A stretch of DNA of 64,000 bases, from assembly GCA_036785325.1 (NCBI GenBank), contig JAXIVH010000021.1, forward strand, positions 2,486,165 to 2,550,164. Direction: 5' to 3'. The notes under the pieces are model-generated. The model saw only the letters and a program-made list of their open reading frames with translations. It was not told the origin of the DNA and did not search any database. Positions 12,272 through 24,860 of the stretch are shown one piece after another. The position numbers were made by a program, and so were the translations under genes. How positions within the stretch are numbered: the first letter of the stretch is position 1; each line of letters starts with the position of its first letter. This DNA comes from Urophycis tenuis. Its lineage: Eukaryota; Chordata; Actinopteri; Gadiformes; Phycidae.

Positions 12272-14393
12272 TGCTGGCCATGTGCACACTATAATCAAAC
12301 AGCGTGAGCAGCAGAGGTGTGTCATTTAAAGACATAATCTCTGTTACTCAGCAACTCTCTGTTTACAGAGCTCGAGACTGTGACCGAAATGGTCGCCTTT
12401 GCAACAATTCAATATGTGGATGCGTGCGTATTCTATTTCCAGGTCGCAGCGCTGCCACTGAACACATAACTAAAATACAAATATATACACACACATATAT
12501 ATCTGTATATATGTATGTGTGTATGTACACACACAGCGTTCCTCCCAAACTGGGCTCCAGGTATCTGCCTCCGGGTAACTTGGTAAAACAGGGCTGTCGC
12601 CACGCAGACACCGAGTGGACAGCGTTCCCCCCCCCCCCCCCCCCCCCCACTTCATTCCTGACGCCCTCTGATTGGCTGAAACACGCCTTCTGTCGGAATA
12701 ACGATTCAAAAAGCACCTGCAGGACAGCCCATCAGCAGAGAAACCCGGTGGCTTTTCAGCGCACGCTTGGTCTGAGCTACGCCTGGAAAAAAGCTGCCGA
12801 ATTGGTCAGGGTGCCTTCAAATGAGAAAGTTAGCAGAGCCAGAAACACCGGCAGCAACATGTTATTGTTGCTGGCGGCGTGATGCCCAGGATGTAGACAC
12901 CGATGTGCTCAGATCTAAAGACTGCACGAGGCGAGTGATTAACCCGGCTACAGAAGGATGGACGCCCTGAAAGGCAGCCTGTGAAGTCCAAGAAAAATTT
13001 TCTTAGGGACTAAATGAAGTAATCTTGAATCTTGAAAAGGCTCCAGGAAGGGAGGTGAGGGGAGGCGAGGGGGGCGAGCAGGGGGGAGGAGAGGGGGGTA
13101 AGAGCTAGCAGGAAATGGCATTAAAAACGGAAATTAAAGATTGATCTGTTTTTAACTAAGCAAGGCTGCCTGACCACTTACTGGATGGAGAACGATCACA
13201 TGAATGCTTGTTGAGCTCACTTACAGGTCTAAATGGAAAATAACATACATATTTAATAGCTCATGTTTTTGTCGGGATTTGACTGGTTAGGATTGGCCAC
13301 ATAAACAATCCCAACATAGATTTTATTACAACAGCGTTGGACTCGGCATCTGTGTGATCCTTGAAAAAACTCTGCAGTTTTAATTAGCATATCTTATTAA
13401 TATTAATGCACCATCTAATCTAGGTTGGTGCAACCCTCCCTTAGTGCAACAGTGTTTATAATTAAGTGCCCTATCCATCAGTGTGTGATAATGCATGCAT
13501 TATCCAACACCATATAACAACAGCACTACAATATCACATATCACCTTAGACAGGCAGACAGTGAGGGATTCTCTATTCTTATGAACATGTGCCACTCGTG
13601 ACAGGAAGACGACAAGCATGCAAACATATAAGCCTGCTAAATATGCTCTGTGAGTGCAGTAAATAAGACTTGTGCACATCTCAGAGACATCATCCTGTGG
13701 TCCAAACGCTGCTCCGCCTCACACAGCGTGCCGCTCTGGGTACCACCTGCTCACTCATTTCTGTCACGCTCCTGATGCAGGTCTCCGCCCGTGACTCTGT
13801 ATGTAGGTCAAACCCCTGGCCCAGCAGGAGGCAGCGCAGACCGTCCAACACCACAGAGGGGCTGCAGAGAGGCTGCAGGGCCTTCGGGTCGTCCCACCAC
13901 ACGACACCACGTTTCAGAGGCAAACCAAACTACAATTGGCCATCAAAGCAAAAGACGTAAACGGGGGAGCGGAAGTTTTTGTGGATAAAAAGCACTACAT
14001 GGTTTACATTCCTCAACGGATGTCAATTATTCATTTTTATTTAAGAAAAAAAAAAAGGTTTTAATAAAATATACATCATGAATGAATATGAACATAAAAA
14101 CGACTCTTTGAAACCCGGTGATAAATGTAAACGTGATGCACTTTATGTCCAGGGAGAAACGCAGCTCCACCGTGCACTTCTCTTTGTCCCCAGGTCAGCC
14201 TTGACCTTTCCAACATGTCTGTATCTATGTATATATATACGTCTATGTATACTGTACACGTGTATGTGTATATAGGTCTATGTACAAACGCTAAACAACC
14301 ATAACCTTCTCCATTCCCAGAGTGGTTCTGGAGACACAGCCCAGGGTGCCCTTCACCTGGGTCTCCCTGAGCCAGTAGGCTCCTCTCCTCCAG

Positions 14394-14886
14394 CACCTCC
14401 AGCCTGGACCAGGGGGGTCTCCTCCAGCCTGGACCAGGGGGGTCTCCTCCAGCACCTCCATCCTGGACCAGGGGGGTCTCCTCCAGCCTGGACCAGGGGG
14501 GTCTCCTCCAGCACCTCCAGCCTGGACCAGGGGGGTCTCCTCCAGCCTGGACCAGGGGGGTCTCCTCCAGCCTGGACCAGGGGGGTCTCCCCCAGCCTGG
14601 ACCAGGGGGGTCTCCTCCAGCACCTCCAGCCTGGACCAGGGGGGTCTCCTCCAGCACCCCCAGCCTGAACCAGGGGGGTCTCCTCCAGCCTGAACCAGGG
14701 GGGTCTCCTCCAGCCTGGACCAGGGGGGTCTCCTCCAGCCTGGACCAGGGGGGTCTCCCCCAGCCTGGACCAGGGGGGTCTCCTCCAGCACCTCCAGCCT
14801 GGACCAGGGGGGTCTCCTTCAGCCTGGACCAGGGGGGTCTCCCCCAGCCTGAACCAGGGGGGTCTCCTCCAGCCTGGACCAGGGGG
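14394..14886. repeat. 25-bp minisatellite with 9-bp insert variants, about 18 copies
   Basis: Tandem copies of a CCTGGACCAGGGGGGTCTCC-type unit, some carrying an additional CACCTCCAG. On the minus strand it translates as repeating GGDPPGPGW, which makes a 374-residue open frame (15200 to 14076) look protein-like. The non-repeat flanks of that frame show no recognisable domain. Confidence 0.95.
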
Positions 14887-17496
14887 AGCGATGCTGGTGG
14901 TCTGGGCTCCAGGCTCCAAGAGGACGGGCGTGCCAGTCTCCCACAGCCAGGGCTGGGAGAGCGTCTCCCTACTTCTCCTTGATGGGGTGCCTGCCGACGC
15001 ATGGCCTCCCGCGGCCTGGAGGCCGCAGGGCTCTGGGCTTCACTCACGTCAACGCCCTGGGGACTCTGGAGGAAAGAACGGGAGAGAATCTCACCAAGCG
15101 GAGGCTCTTTAAATATCCGCGGCGAGCGCGTCTCCAGAGCTCTCGGAATATTTGACAAAGGGAATCGCCGGGCGAGTTTCCACTGAAACATGGGGCACAA
15201 TCGCTAGCTGTATATCAACTCAGGAAACCAACACTGTTGCGGTCGCCTAGCAACCACTGCCTGTGTTAGCCGATGTCTTCAGCCTCATCCTTGTCTGCTT
15301 GAAGAGGGGCCTGGTCCCAGGGGCCATTCCAGGATGGTTTTATTACAGTGACACGGGGGGGGGAACCGCGGGAAATCAGACATATACACATGCTTCATTT
15401 CATTTCATTTCACACCATTCTACAGTTTCAAAGCCCCAGCGACATTGGAGCAGATCCTTAATCTAGCACAGATCAAGCGGCGACTGACAGCGCTCTGATC
15501 CAATGGCGTTGGGCATTATCAGACTGACAGTATTGTAACCCAATGGCGTTCAGGGGGGGGGGGGGCGGTACTTCCTCGTATTAATAACCACATGATCCAG
15601 GTATCACAGCTGTGATTCCTGGTTAATGTGATAATACCGGACATTGGAAGGAGCTAAGAGGGCTCCAGGACTCAAGGACTTGGACCATGAGAACGGCCCG
15701 TGGAAGGATCCCCTGGGCAGGTGTAGGGCGAGAATGATGTTGGATCTGCACTTCTTTTCTAGGAAGACATCAACGATCCACATTAGCCTTGGGAGACAAC
15801 CCTGATCTCACAGGCTCACAACTGGCGAAGCACACAAAACCATTTTGTATGCAATTGGCTTAATAGCAATGATAAGATATGAATAGTCTCCTGAGTTATT
15901 TCCCCTGAGTGTGATGCTGCAGCTCATCAGACATGCTGCGTTGCGCATTGTGTCACACAGATTACCCTCCTGGACATGGTGTTATTCAGGAGAATTAATA
16001 TTCACTTCAGCGCACCTGCATTCCTTTGCTGGCGTTACATGGTTGTGAGTCAACAGGTAGAAAAAAAGTGTGCGTAATATATTTTGTATACCATGAATGT
16101 TTTTATATTCAGAATAATAACGATAATGTATGGAGTTTATGAAAAAGTATATTACAGAAAAACGTGTGTCCCGTTGTCTGCCTCCTAAAGAGGCAGCGCA
16201 TGCTGAATGATACACCATGTAGAATATATATTGGCCGTATCAGTATGAGACAGTAGGTCATGTCCCCTCTGTGCACCTGCACTTTACCTGTACTTCAACC
16301 AGTCAGCACACAGCGCTGCACGGAGCGACCACTAGATGGTCCAGAAAGCGCTCGAAAACATTCAGAAGGTGAGCATGAAGTTAGCATCAATCACTAGCGC
16401 GTGTCTGCGCTCCCATCCCTCACTTACCTGACGCTTCACTTTGTGACTCCGCTCCCTCCTCGAACCTCACACCGACCTGACCGCGGACTCACGTCCCTGG
16501 GCACACATCCTGAAGAGAGGGGTAACTGCGCGAGAAATCCTCCGATTGGGGGCTGGGTGACTCGGGGATGACCCGGGGATGAACCCAGAGCACGCAGCGG
16601 GGTGCAACGTCACCGGTGACGTCACGCAGCAGAAGGTGACGTAGGAAAGAACAACAACGTCACGTGGTAGCGGGTGAACGTCACCCCCACCAGAAGGTTA
16701 TGAGGCTGCAGGCAAGAACCAGCCATAAAGTACAAAACCATCGTACAATAAAGTCAGTAATCTTCAGAAAAACGTAGGCTACAAATAAATGGCACTAGCT
16801 GTATAAAGTTCTAAACGTAGCATTTGACATTTAAATACAGACAAACGATTATGTTGTGGAATCATGAAGTGGCCTACACGCTGTCTCTCCCTCACACACG
16901 TTAATGTGTTCATTAAGGACTTCTCGTCACAGATTAGTGGTGTCAACGGCCGGCCATGTTTGATTGATTGTTCCTCATGTTCTGTGTATTAAAAGCTTTG
17001 CGGGTTTCTAGCATGAAGAATATGACATATGTCATGTCTGTTATGACATCTGTTACGATGTGACCCGTGCAATGTTTAATCTGTCTGTGTCTTTGGTAGT
17101 TTGTCACTATATTATACACACCGTACTCTGCGCTAGGCCACATTAAGATACGAGGCTACTGGCGGTTGCTTGTTATTAATGAGCAATTAAACCAGATTTC
17201 TGGATGGGTGATCCGTAATAAAAGACACATCACCAAGCTGGTCACACAACACATGGCCCAGCTGATAATCCATAGAAACAATTTGAGGGAGAAGTTATCC
17301 TCGTCTGTTGTGAATAGTAACCAAGAGCTAAGCCACTGATAATGAATAATTCCGGTTACTCCATTATAATAATTATCCCGGTGGCAAGTGATTAGCAAAG
17401 TCCGATAAAAAACACTGAGAAACCAATCCACACCATAAGCACTGAGGAAAGTACCTATACTATGAACAGCATCCGCATTGACGACCAAGGGATGCA

Positions 17497-17510
17497 CTGC
17501 CACCTGCTGG
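17497..17510 (-). promoter_or_regulatory. CTCF-like motif
   Basis: The minus strand reads CCAGCAGGTGGCAG, matching the 14-base CTCF core consensus CCASYAGRKGGCRS at every position. A weaker plus-strand match, CCACTAGATGGTCC, lies at 16329-16342. Occupancy cannot be judged from sequence. Confidence 0.45.
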
Positions 17511-17965
17511 TGGGGACGCGAACACTACGTCTCCGCGGCCGATTAGGAATCATAGGCCCAATGAATATAAGATGAACCAAACATGCATTTAAACGCCATG
17601 GTGTGTAAAACTCAAGACCTCGAGATAAAGTCGTCTGTGATAACCCAAAGTAGCGGTGAAGGGTTGGGAGGGCCGTGCACTCCAGACCAGATGGAAGATG
17701 CTATTGTTAAATCACCAGCAGTAACTTCTAACTTTGTGTCTAGTGTAGAGCCCCGGCCGCACAACAATTAAACAACAGTCAGGCCCCATTTATATCTTAA
17801 ATGTGACTTTTATAACATTTTCTGTGACTGCAGCAATTTTCTTAATCCTAATTACGATTTTCCATAAGTCAACTGCAAATAACCAATTTGTGGAATGGCT
17901 CACTAGCAGACCGCTACAAAAGTAATGATGTGACCAAGAAAAAAGTCCTTCCTGCGCTCCCTCTC

Positions 17966-17987
17966 TTGCACGCACACGCACACGCGC

Positions 17988-18019
<32 letters not shown>

Positions 18020-18022
18020 GCG
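17966..18022. repeat. AC tract passing into a pure (CG)n run
   Basis: CACACGCACACGCGCG grades into about 18 bases of alternating CG. Alternating purine-pyrimidine DNA with a pure CG core is the strongest Z-DNA-forming sequence type in this window. Confidence 0.9.
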
Positions 18023-19275
18023 GTGTAATAGGGGTGACATTTAAAGAACATGTCCAATTAATTTCATTTGGAGTGCACAAAGCAGTTCATTTAATTCCCA
18101 ATTGCTAATATAATTGGCGGTCACACTTCTTTGGGCGAGATCAGGGAAATATTGGTAAGCTGATTTGTTTTTGTTTTTTTGCCTATTCCAGCTCCGCACC
18201 ACCATTCCTCCGGGCGGACCACCGCCTCCACGCGGTGTGTGCAAACCACGCTGTAATTCACGCTGCTCAACAAGCGGCGATGCAGGCGCAGCGTCACCGC
18301 CTCCAGAGGGGGCCGTTCCCCGCACTTCCTAAGCACCGGGAGCGGTTCGTTACGGAGATCCTTCTAGGCAGGGTTCGAGTTAGGTGGGAGCCAGTGGGAG
18401 CTGAACTCCCATAAAGAGAGGTCTGGCTCCCATGAAAGCAGCAAACTCAACCATCTGCGGGATCTCTGAAAATGCAACAGTATAGCCTAATATTTCAATT
18501 ATAACTGAAGCAATTTTCCCTTCCAAATATAGAGTGATATTGACATAAAATATAAATAGCTTCACATGACGACGACGAGTAATAACAGTAGCCTAAGCTA
18601 AAAACTAGACTGGGGGCAAAAAAGAGTCCAGGAGAGCTTGAAAAAAAAACATGGTCACCCTCACAGCAACCGTAGCCCCAACATGTGTGATTAAATCATA
18701 ACTCGATGGTGATGGAATCATAACTGGAACCCTGCTTTTAGGCAGCGGTCCACTCCGCCACACCGCTAATTCGCGAGGAGCGAGCCGAGCCGCGGGCCGA
18801 ACACGGTGCGGTCAGAGGCCGCGGGACGATGAACGCAGCAGCCTCGGAGCGCCAGCGTTCACTACTACCGCGCTGGCGAGTGTGGTGCCAGGGGTGACCG
18901 GCATTGGGATGTGATTTCACGAGGGCGCGTTTGTGAAGTGGTTTGAAATGGAGTGCGGACATCAGCACAAAGGAGGCGGCGGCGCGGTATTTAGAACTAC
19001 TCTGAATGCTCAGCGCGACCTCACTGGAGAGAAGAGCTCCTGTAAACAACAAGCCGTTTAGCTGTTCACCATTTTAATTAATGACAGAGGGCGCATGGGT
19101 CAACAACTGATTTATACCACCTCGTTGACAACAATGTAGACAATTATAAATCACACAAATAAGTTCAGTCAGATACACTTAGAAAATAAATTGATTTTTT
19201 TTCTCTTCACGGAACAGAATAAAGCAGTAAAACAAAGGTAGTGTTCCATATCTGGAGGAACAAAGGACTTGGTGG

Positions 19276-22200
19276 TCACAGGCTGGAGCACTCTTCAAGT
19301 AAGTCTCCCAGGAGTTCATTGAGGTCATCGTCTGGAGAACAAAGAATCGACGAGTAGATTAAAACTAAATAAACTGTGTACACACGCGCGCACACACACA
19401 AACACAAACACAAACACACACACACACACACACACCTCCGTCCCAGGCTGGGTCCTGTGGGGCTGCTCCACGGGTCCCCGGTGCAAATTCCTGCCTGTTC
19501 TTCTTCTCCTCCTCTTCGTCGCCCTCCTCCTCCTCCTCCTCCTCCAGCTCCAGCTGCATGGAGGAGACGGGGCCTCCGGGGCCCGATGGAGGGGGGCTGG
19601 TGGTGGGACCGGTGGTCTCCTGCATCACAACACCAACCAGGGCAGACTTTAGGGCACACAGGTGTTAGTTGGACTCATGCGTGTTTAAACCTGCGCCCTG
19701 CGCCGTCACTCCGGTTCCCGGCGTCTTTGAAACCGCATTTCCGGATGAAGAAAAGCCGCTTAGCGCTGCGAAGCTCTCGACTATTCTAACAAAAGGCGCC
19801 GGAGCTCTGTCTCCCAGGTGTCCCCGCTCTGTGAGTGAGGCGTCCGCGGGAGCCTCGCCCCTTTGAGCTGCGTCGACCGAACCGAGTCACCGAGAGAAAA
19901 GTAGACCCTCTGCGTACGGCCGTGGGTGCGTCTCGCTCCCTGGACGCCACAATAGTGACACGCTGAAGGCTGAATGTGATCCAAAGAAATATACAAACTT
20001 AAAATGCTTAATCTGTCGTTCTATCCTACATGGTGTGTGTGTGTGCGTGTGCGTGTGCGTGTGTGCGTGTGTGTGTGTGTGTGCGTGCGTGCGTGCGCCT
20101 GCGTGTGTGTGTGTGTGTGTGTGTGTGCGTGTGTGTGTGCGTGCGTGCGTGTACGTGTGCGTGACTCACTAGCATCAGCGGGGGGAGGTTCGAGGGGGCG
20201 GAGGAGGAGGAGGAGCCCACCCCGTCCGGGGGGTAGATTCTCAGCAGGTTGCTGGGCGTGACGTTCAGGTAGTGGTTGCGGTGGGAGGGTGAGAACACGC
20301 CCACCTGGGGAGTCAAAAGGGGGGGGAGGGAAGGAGGAGGTGAAGCTCAGCAGAAGGGGAGGGAGACCACGTGAGTGCCACGCCCCCTTCAGAGGGCCTT
20401 GCCTGTTTCAGAAGCAGCACCGCGCCGGCCTTCAGCTCGCCCAGTCTGTCCTCCAGGAGGCGTCGGTGGACCGTTCCCTGGATCTCACCTGCACGCACAC
20501 ACACACACACACACACACGCACACACACACGCACACGCACACGCACACGCACACACGCACACACGCGCACACACACACACACACACACACGCACACACGC
20601 ACACACACACCCGCACACACATGAGCACGCAAGGTTTGGGTTGAAGGCCTCTTGCTTTGCGGTCACTAGTCATAAGTCAAGCTCTGTGCCCTCCAGAGGT
20701 GCTGCTACAGCACAGTAGGACTGCTGGAATCCCTGATTGCGCCGTCGCAGAAGTCCACCTGAATGAACGCACACAACCAGTCATGTCCTGACATCACAAT
20801 GCACACGCCGGGTCGTTCCGTGGTGAAACAGGGGAGTGGTCCGCATCAAACCGGGTCAGGACGACCGCGGTACTCCTGTCTCGGCCTGGTGTGAGGGACG
20901 GGCTAAAGGGGGGTAGGTGGGGTGCATGCAATTGACTGCCCCTGTTCCGCCCAGCGGTGGTCCAACAAGCATTACACCCCCCCAGTGATGGTCACAGTGT
21001 GTGAGCAGCTGGTAGCCACTCAAGTCAGTGAGCGCTAGCTCGATGGCATGCTGTGTGTTTGACCGGTCTCTCTCTCTCTCTCTCCCTCTATCTCTCTCTC
21101 TCTCTCCCTTTCCCTCCCTCTCTCTCCCTCTTTGACATGTTGAAAGGAGACAACAGTAAAGACAGAGGGGACTTTGAGAAGCTAAAAACAACATTTTAAA
21201 TGTGCCAAATATGTTTGTCAGCTGAAACAGGAAAATTGCCGCATCTCTAAGAGTGTGGTAAGTACAGGGTACGCCATGATTGCCCTTTCAGGTTGCCACA
21301 CGCAATGTTGACGAATGCAACTCCACAGCAATTACGGACGTCATGTCCAGCTTGTCTTGTCGAGGAGGACATCACCAAACAAACAAAACAGACGATGTAT
21401 TCAAGAACCGTTCCAAGACAAAACGTGTCTCATTAAGGGCTGCACTGTGCATCTCTCAAGAAGGGGGACCAGGAGGAGGACATGCTACCTGTGGGGTCTC
21501 TGAACACGGCCTTGGCATCAGCGTGCGTGTGCAGGATGCTCCTCAGCTGGACCGCCATGTTGGGCACCTTGTTCTGGGCCAGCTGCCTTAGGGCCGCCTG
21601 GGGGGGGGGGGAGGGCATTCAGCAGGTCAGGAACCACAACACACTCAGCACCTGAAGGCCCCCCTCGGCTGACCCCTGACCCCCCTCGGTATGTCAGACG
21701 CCACTCGGCGTTACATGAGAGAGTGGTGGCTAGGCTACGGCTAGACCAACACCGGAGAGTCTACTAGCAGCCAGTGCTGGTGTTACAAGCGCTAAACAAT
21801 CAGTCAAATGTTCAGTAAACAAATGTAGCTGAAGCAGCGGCCTAAGGCACATTTACGGGATTACATTTATTTTTCATCCTGCATACTGACGGCTGGAATC
21901 CGAGATGAGTCTATACCTAACATCTCGTCGGGTACAATCAAGTGCGTTTGCTAGGACTCCACCTGCTGGAGGTGGAGGACTCGGAGCAGGGAAGCCCAGA
22001 CTCCACCTGCTGGAGGTGGAGGACTCAGGGGAGCCCGGTTACCTTGCGCAGCACCATGACGACGCTGTAGGAGTGCAGGAAGCAGGCAGGGTTCCTCTCG
22101 TCCAGGCCCATGTCTGCCTTCATGGCCCCCCAGGGCCCGCTGGAGAACTCCTCTTCCTCAGACTGGGAGCTGGGACCCTGGAGGAAGAGTGAGTACTTGT

Positions 22201-24023
22201 TAAGTACGTTTTGATAAATAATACGCTTTGACCTCGGAGCACACGGTTTCAAGGTTTCAAGTCACTCGTTCTCATGTTCTCCTGTCCTGCATCACCATCA
22301 CATAGCTTTGGTCGGAGATCTGGGCTGAGGGTGAGCTAGTGTTGGTGTTAATCTGGGTTGAAGATGGGCTGGTGTTGGTGTTAATCTGGGTTGAGGGTGG
22401 GCTAGTGTTGGTGTTAATCTGGGTTGAGGGTGGGCTGGTGTTGGTGTTAATCTGGGTTGAGGGTGGGCTAGGGTTGGTGTTAGTCTGGGTTGAGGGTGGG
22501 CTAGTGTTGGTGTTAATCTGGGTTGAGGGTGGGCTGGTGTTGGTGTTAATCTGGGTTGAGGGTGGGCTAGGGTTGGTGTTAGTCTGGGTTGAGGGTGGGC
22601 TGGTGTTGGTGTTAATCTGGGCTGAGGGTGTTCTAGTGTTGGTGTTAATCTGGGTTGAGGGTGGGCTAGGGTTGGTGTTAATCTGGGTTGTGGGTGGGCT
22701 AGGGTTGGTGTTAATCTGGGTTGAGGGTGGGCTAGGGTTGGTGTTAATCTGGGTTGAGGGTGGGCTAGGGTTAGTGTTAATCTGGGTTGAGGGTGGGCTA
22801 GGGTTGGTGTTAATCTGGGTTGAGGGTGGGCTAGGGTTGGTGTTAATCTGGGGTGTAGCATGGCTGCATCACGTACCTGGCCTGGCCGCCGGGCCACCGC
22901 CCCGTGAGCGGGCGTCTGAGGGACTGACACCACAATGTCATCCAGGCTCTGGTTCAGGGGCTGGCAGGACAGAGAGGAGGTCCATGTCATTATCCCTGGT
23001 GATGTCATACCTGCCCCGCCCACACTGGCTCAGCGACAACGGAGACACGTTGTGTGATTTTGTATTGTAACAACAAACAGCAAATATATAGTAACATCTA
23101 TGTTCTCATGTTCACGGGGGGAGACGGACCTGCTGGGGCAGGAGGCCCGCGGGCCCGGGGAAGCGGCGGGTGCTGGGGTGCCGGGCCCCAGAGCGGGGCC
23201 TCTTCCTGGGAGGGTTGCTGGCGGCCGACACCAGCTGGACCAGGTGGTTGGTGAGGACCGGGGCGCTGAGGGGCCGGGGACTGTACACGGCCGGGGAGCC
23301 GGGCTCAAACAGGCCGCGCCCAGGGGTGGTCCACGGTCTCTGCGGCGGTGGGTGAGAGCCAATCGGTGGCCGGGGGGAGGGGCTGGTGCCGGGGAACGCG
23401 GCGGGGCTCCGGGAAGGGGTGGGGACTAAAGAGGGGCGGGGCGTGCGGGCCGGCGGTTTGTAAGGCGATGGTGAAATACTCCGAGACACGGCGGCAGACG
23501 CCCGGTAGGGAGTGCTGGTTCCAGGCCCCGCCATCCCACGGTTCGAGGGCCGCAGCCCGTTGGCCGAGGATACGAGACCCCCGGAGCTCCCAGCCAGGGA
23601 CGGGGGGCTCAGCGTCTGCTGGTTGTGGGAACCCGGCCCCACCTGTGGGTCGCTCTCATCCAGGTCAGCAAGGTCCACGTCCCAGTCCTCAAACTCATCC
23701 TGGACATCAGAGGCCTGATGAGAGCCCTCCCCTGCTTGAGGCCTCAGGGGTGGAGCTGTGCTGGGACATGCATGGCTCACAGTGGAGGCTTCTGGAATGG
23801 ACGAAATCTGCCTCAAGCCCAATCGGCCAGTATCTGCGGCAGCAGTCTGCCTGTGGCACGTTGGCACCGTGTCCTTAGTGGAGGCTTCGAATTTTTCACT
23901 CGTTTGGTGGGAGGAACCGTTTTCCTGCTCTTGCGGAGCAGCAGCACTCGATGCAGAGGAGGACACAGGCGTGGACAAGCGAGCAGGCGCTGCTGGAGCA
24001 GCCCACTCTGCTTCGAGCAGGTC

Positions 24024-24108
<85 letters not shown>

Positions 24109-24254
24109 GCACGCACGCACACACAGGGTGTTAGCAATGTTAAGGAACAGAGCAATAATGAAGACTGTATTGTTATCAGGTGTGAACGTCTTGTGTGAGT
24201 AACCTCATCGTCAAAGTCCTCGCCGATGCTGAATAATCCGTTTAGTTTGCAGGT
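19276..24254 (-). CDS. hrob: Homologous recombination OB-fold protein (HROB / C17orf53)
   Basis: A nuclear factor that recruits and stimulates the MCM8-MCM9 helicase during homologous recombination and interstrand-crosslink repair. Coding exons (minus strand): 24254-24204, 24023-23130, 22960-22877, 22177-22043, 21597-21489, 20488-20403, 20304-20170, 19646-19436, 19331-19276; 587 codons including the stop, with consistent phases. The N-terminal motif CKLNGLFSIGEDFDDE resembles the start of mammalian HROB. The 298-codon exon is Ser/Pro-rich and disordered. The OB-fold region spans NKVPNMAVQLRSILHTHADA, VFRDPTG, EIQGTVHRRLLED, AVLLLKQ and VGVFSPSHRNHYLNVTPSNL, and the C-terminus is DDDLNELLGDLLEECSSL. 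The first exon with the initiator ATG, upstream of 24254, was not resolved. The intron after 20403 has a GC donor. The acceptor at 19646 is the least certain junction. Confidence 0.93.
20034..20162. repeat. (GT)n/(GC) microsatellite in hrob intron
   Basis: Interrupted GT repeat just downstream, in gene direction, of the hrob donor at 20170. A second (AC)n tract at 20491-20611 abuts the acceptor of the preceding exon (20488), and a third at 19380-19435 begins exactly at the donor after 19436. Confidence 0.93.
22322..22853. repeat. 33-bp minisatellite in hrob intron, about 16 copies
   Basis: Imperfect copies of a unit starting GGGTTGAGGGTGGGCTAGTG. The unit is 11 codons long and open, giving long spurious frames on both strands (LVLIWVEGG period on plus, HPQPRLTPTLA on minus). 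It ends about 25 bp from the donor of hrob exon 22960-22877. Confidence 0.95.
24026..24122. repeat. (AC)n microsatellite at a hrob splice acceptor
   Basis: Read on the hrob strand this is a (GT)n run that continues to the TAG of the acceptor before the 298-codon exon (starts 24023), so the repeat stands where a pyrimidine tract would normally be. Confidence 0.95.
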
Positions 24255-24369
24255 CTGAAAAAGAGCAGTTAACAACACGGAGATGTTTTTCGAGAATGAA
24301 TGCCCAACATGTGTCAGACTTTTAATTACTGAAAGTATATAGACTTATGCACAGTTATCGTTATTAGAC

Positions 24370-24416
24370 AATTTCCCTCAGGGATCAATAAAGTATGTCT
24401 GTCTGTCTGTCTGTCA
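24370..24416 (+). mobile_element. 3' tail of a fish retroelement
   Basis: CCTCAGGGATCAATAAAGTA followed by a (TGTC)n microsatellite is the typical 3' end of common teleost LINE/SINE families, which end in a short AATAAAGTA-type tail and tetranucleotide repeats. The body upstream is too short or decayed to assign. Confidence 0.55.
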
Positions 24417-24559
24417 TCTTGCCATGAGCCACAGAACGAGCTGAACCGATTGGCTTACCATTACTGGAACAGTATGAGTATTATCTAATCATTATCAACG
24501 GCGGCGGGGGATGAACGTCATCCATTGATTATCATACAACAATAATCAAAAACAAGACA

Positions 24560-24860
24560 CATCGTGAAAAGTTTCGCCTCGGCGCCCCTCCGTTTGAGCA
24601 CGACGTGCCTACGTCACAGTTTACCAGCGCGCTTCCGGGTTTAGCCCCGCCCTACCTAACGTCACCCGAGCCTGTCGCCATCTAGTGGTCGTCTCTGAAC
24701 AGACAGCTTTGGCGTATCGGCTTGCAGGCATATCTAATAATAACAACCGCTTGGTGCTTAGAAAACCTTTTCGACACAGTCAGTAGGTAATGTAACGGCG
24801 GCCACTTGGGGAAAACAGCAAAACAGAGAGAATTGTAGTGAGTAACAGCTGCGTGTTTAC
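24560..24860. promoter_or_regulatory. Putative divergent promoter of hrob and asb16
   Basis: The GC-richer segment between the head-to-head genes hrob and asb16. It carries an ETS-type site (CCGGAAG on the minus strand, about 24635), a CRE half-site (TGACGT, minus, about 24611), a second ACGTCA near 24660, and a CTCF-like motif on the minus strand at 24675-24688 (CCACTAGATGGCGA, 13 of 14 consensus positions). No TATA box is evident at an obvious position. The unlocated hrob first exon is expected here. Confidence 0.45.

Larger units (their letters stand above)
14887..19275. other. Intergenic region between asic2 and hrob, part 2
   Basis: Mostly unique sequence without a recognisable exon on either strand. 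It includes AT-rich blocks near 15830-16130, 17150-17460 and 17790-18150 that have the texture of conserved non-coding elements, GC-rich patches near 16320-16700 and 18730-19060, an AC/CG tract, and a CTCF-like motif at 17497. A candidate hrob polyadenylation motif (ATTAAA on the minus strand, 19078-19073) lies about 200 bp after the hrob stop codon. Confidence 0.5.

Noticed and set aside
14076..15200. 374-residue minus-strand ORF with GGDPPGPGW repeats, collagen-like at first sight
   Set aside because: The repeats are a 25-bp minisatellite open in several frames. The flanks have no recognisable domain, start context or splice pattern.
22298..23070. 240-residue ORFs on both strands with an 11-residue period
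   Set aside because: A 33-bp intronic minisatellite in hrob. The short true exon 22960-22877 is in a different context.
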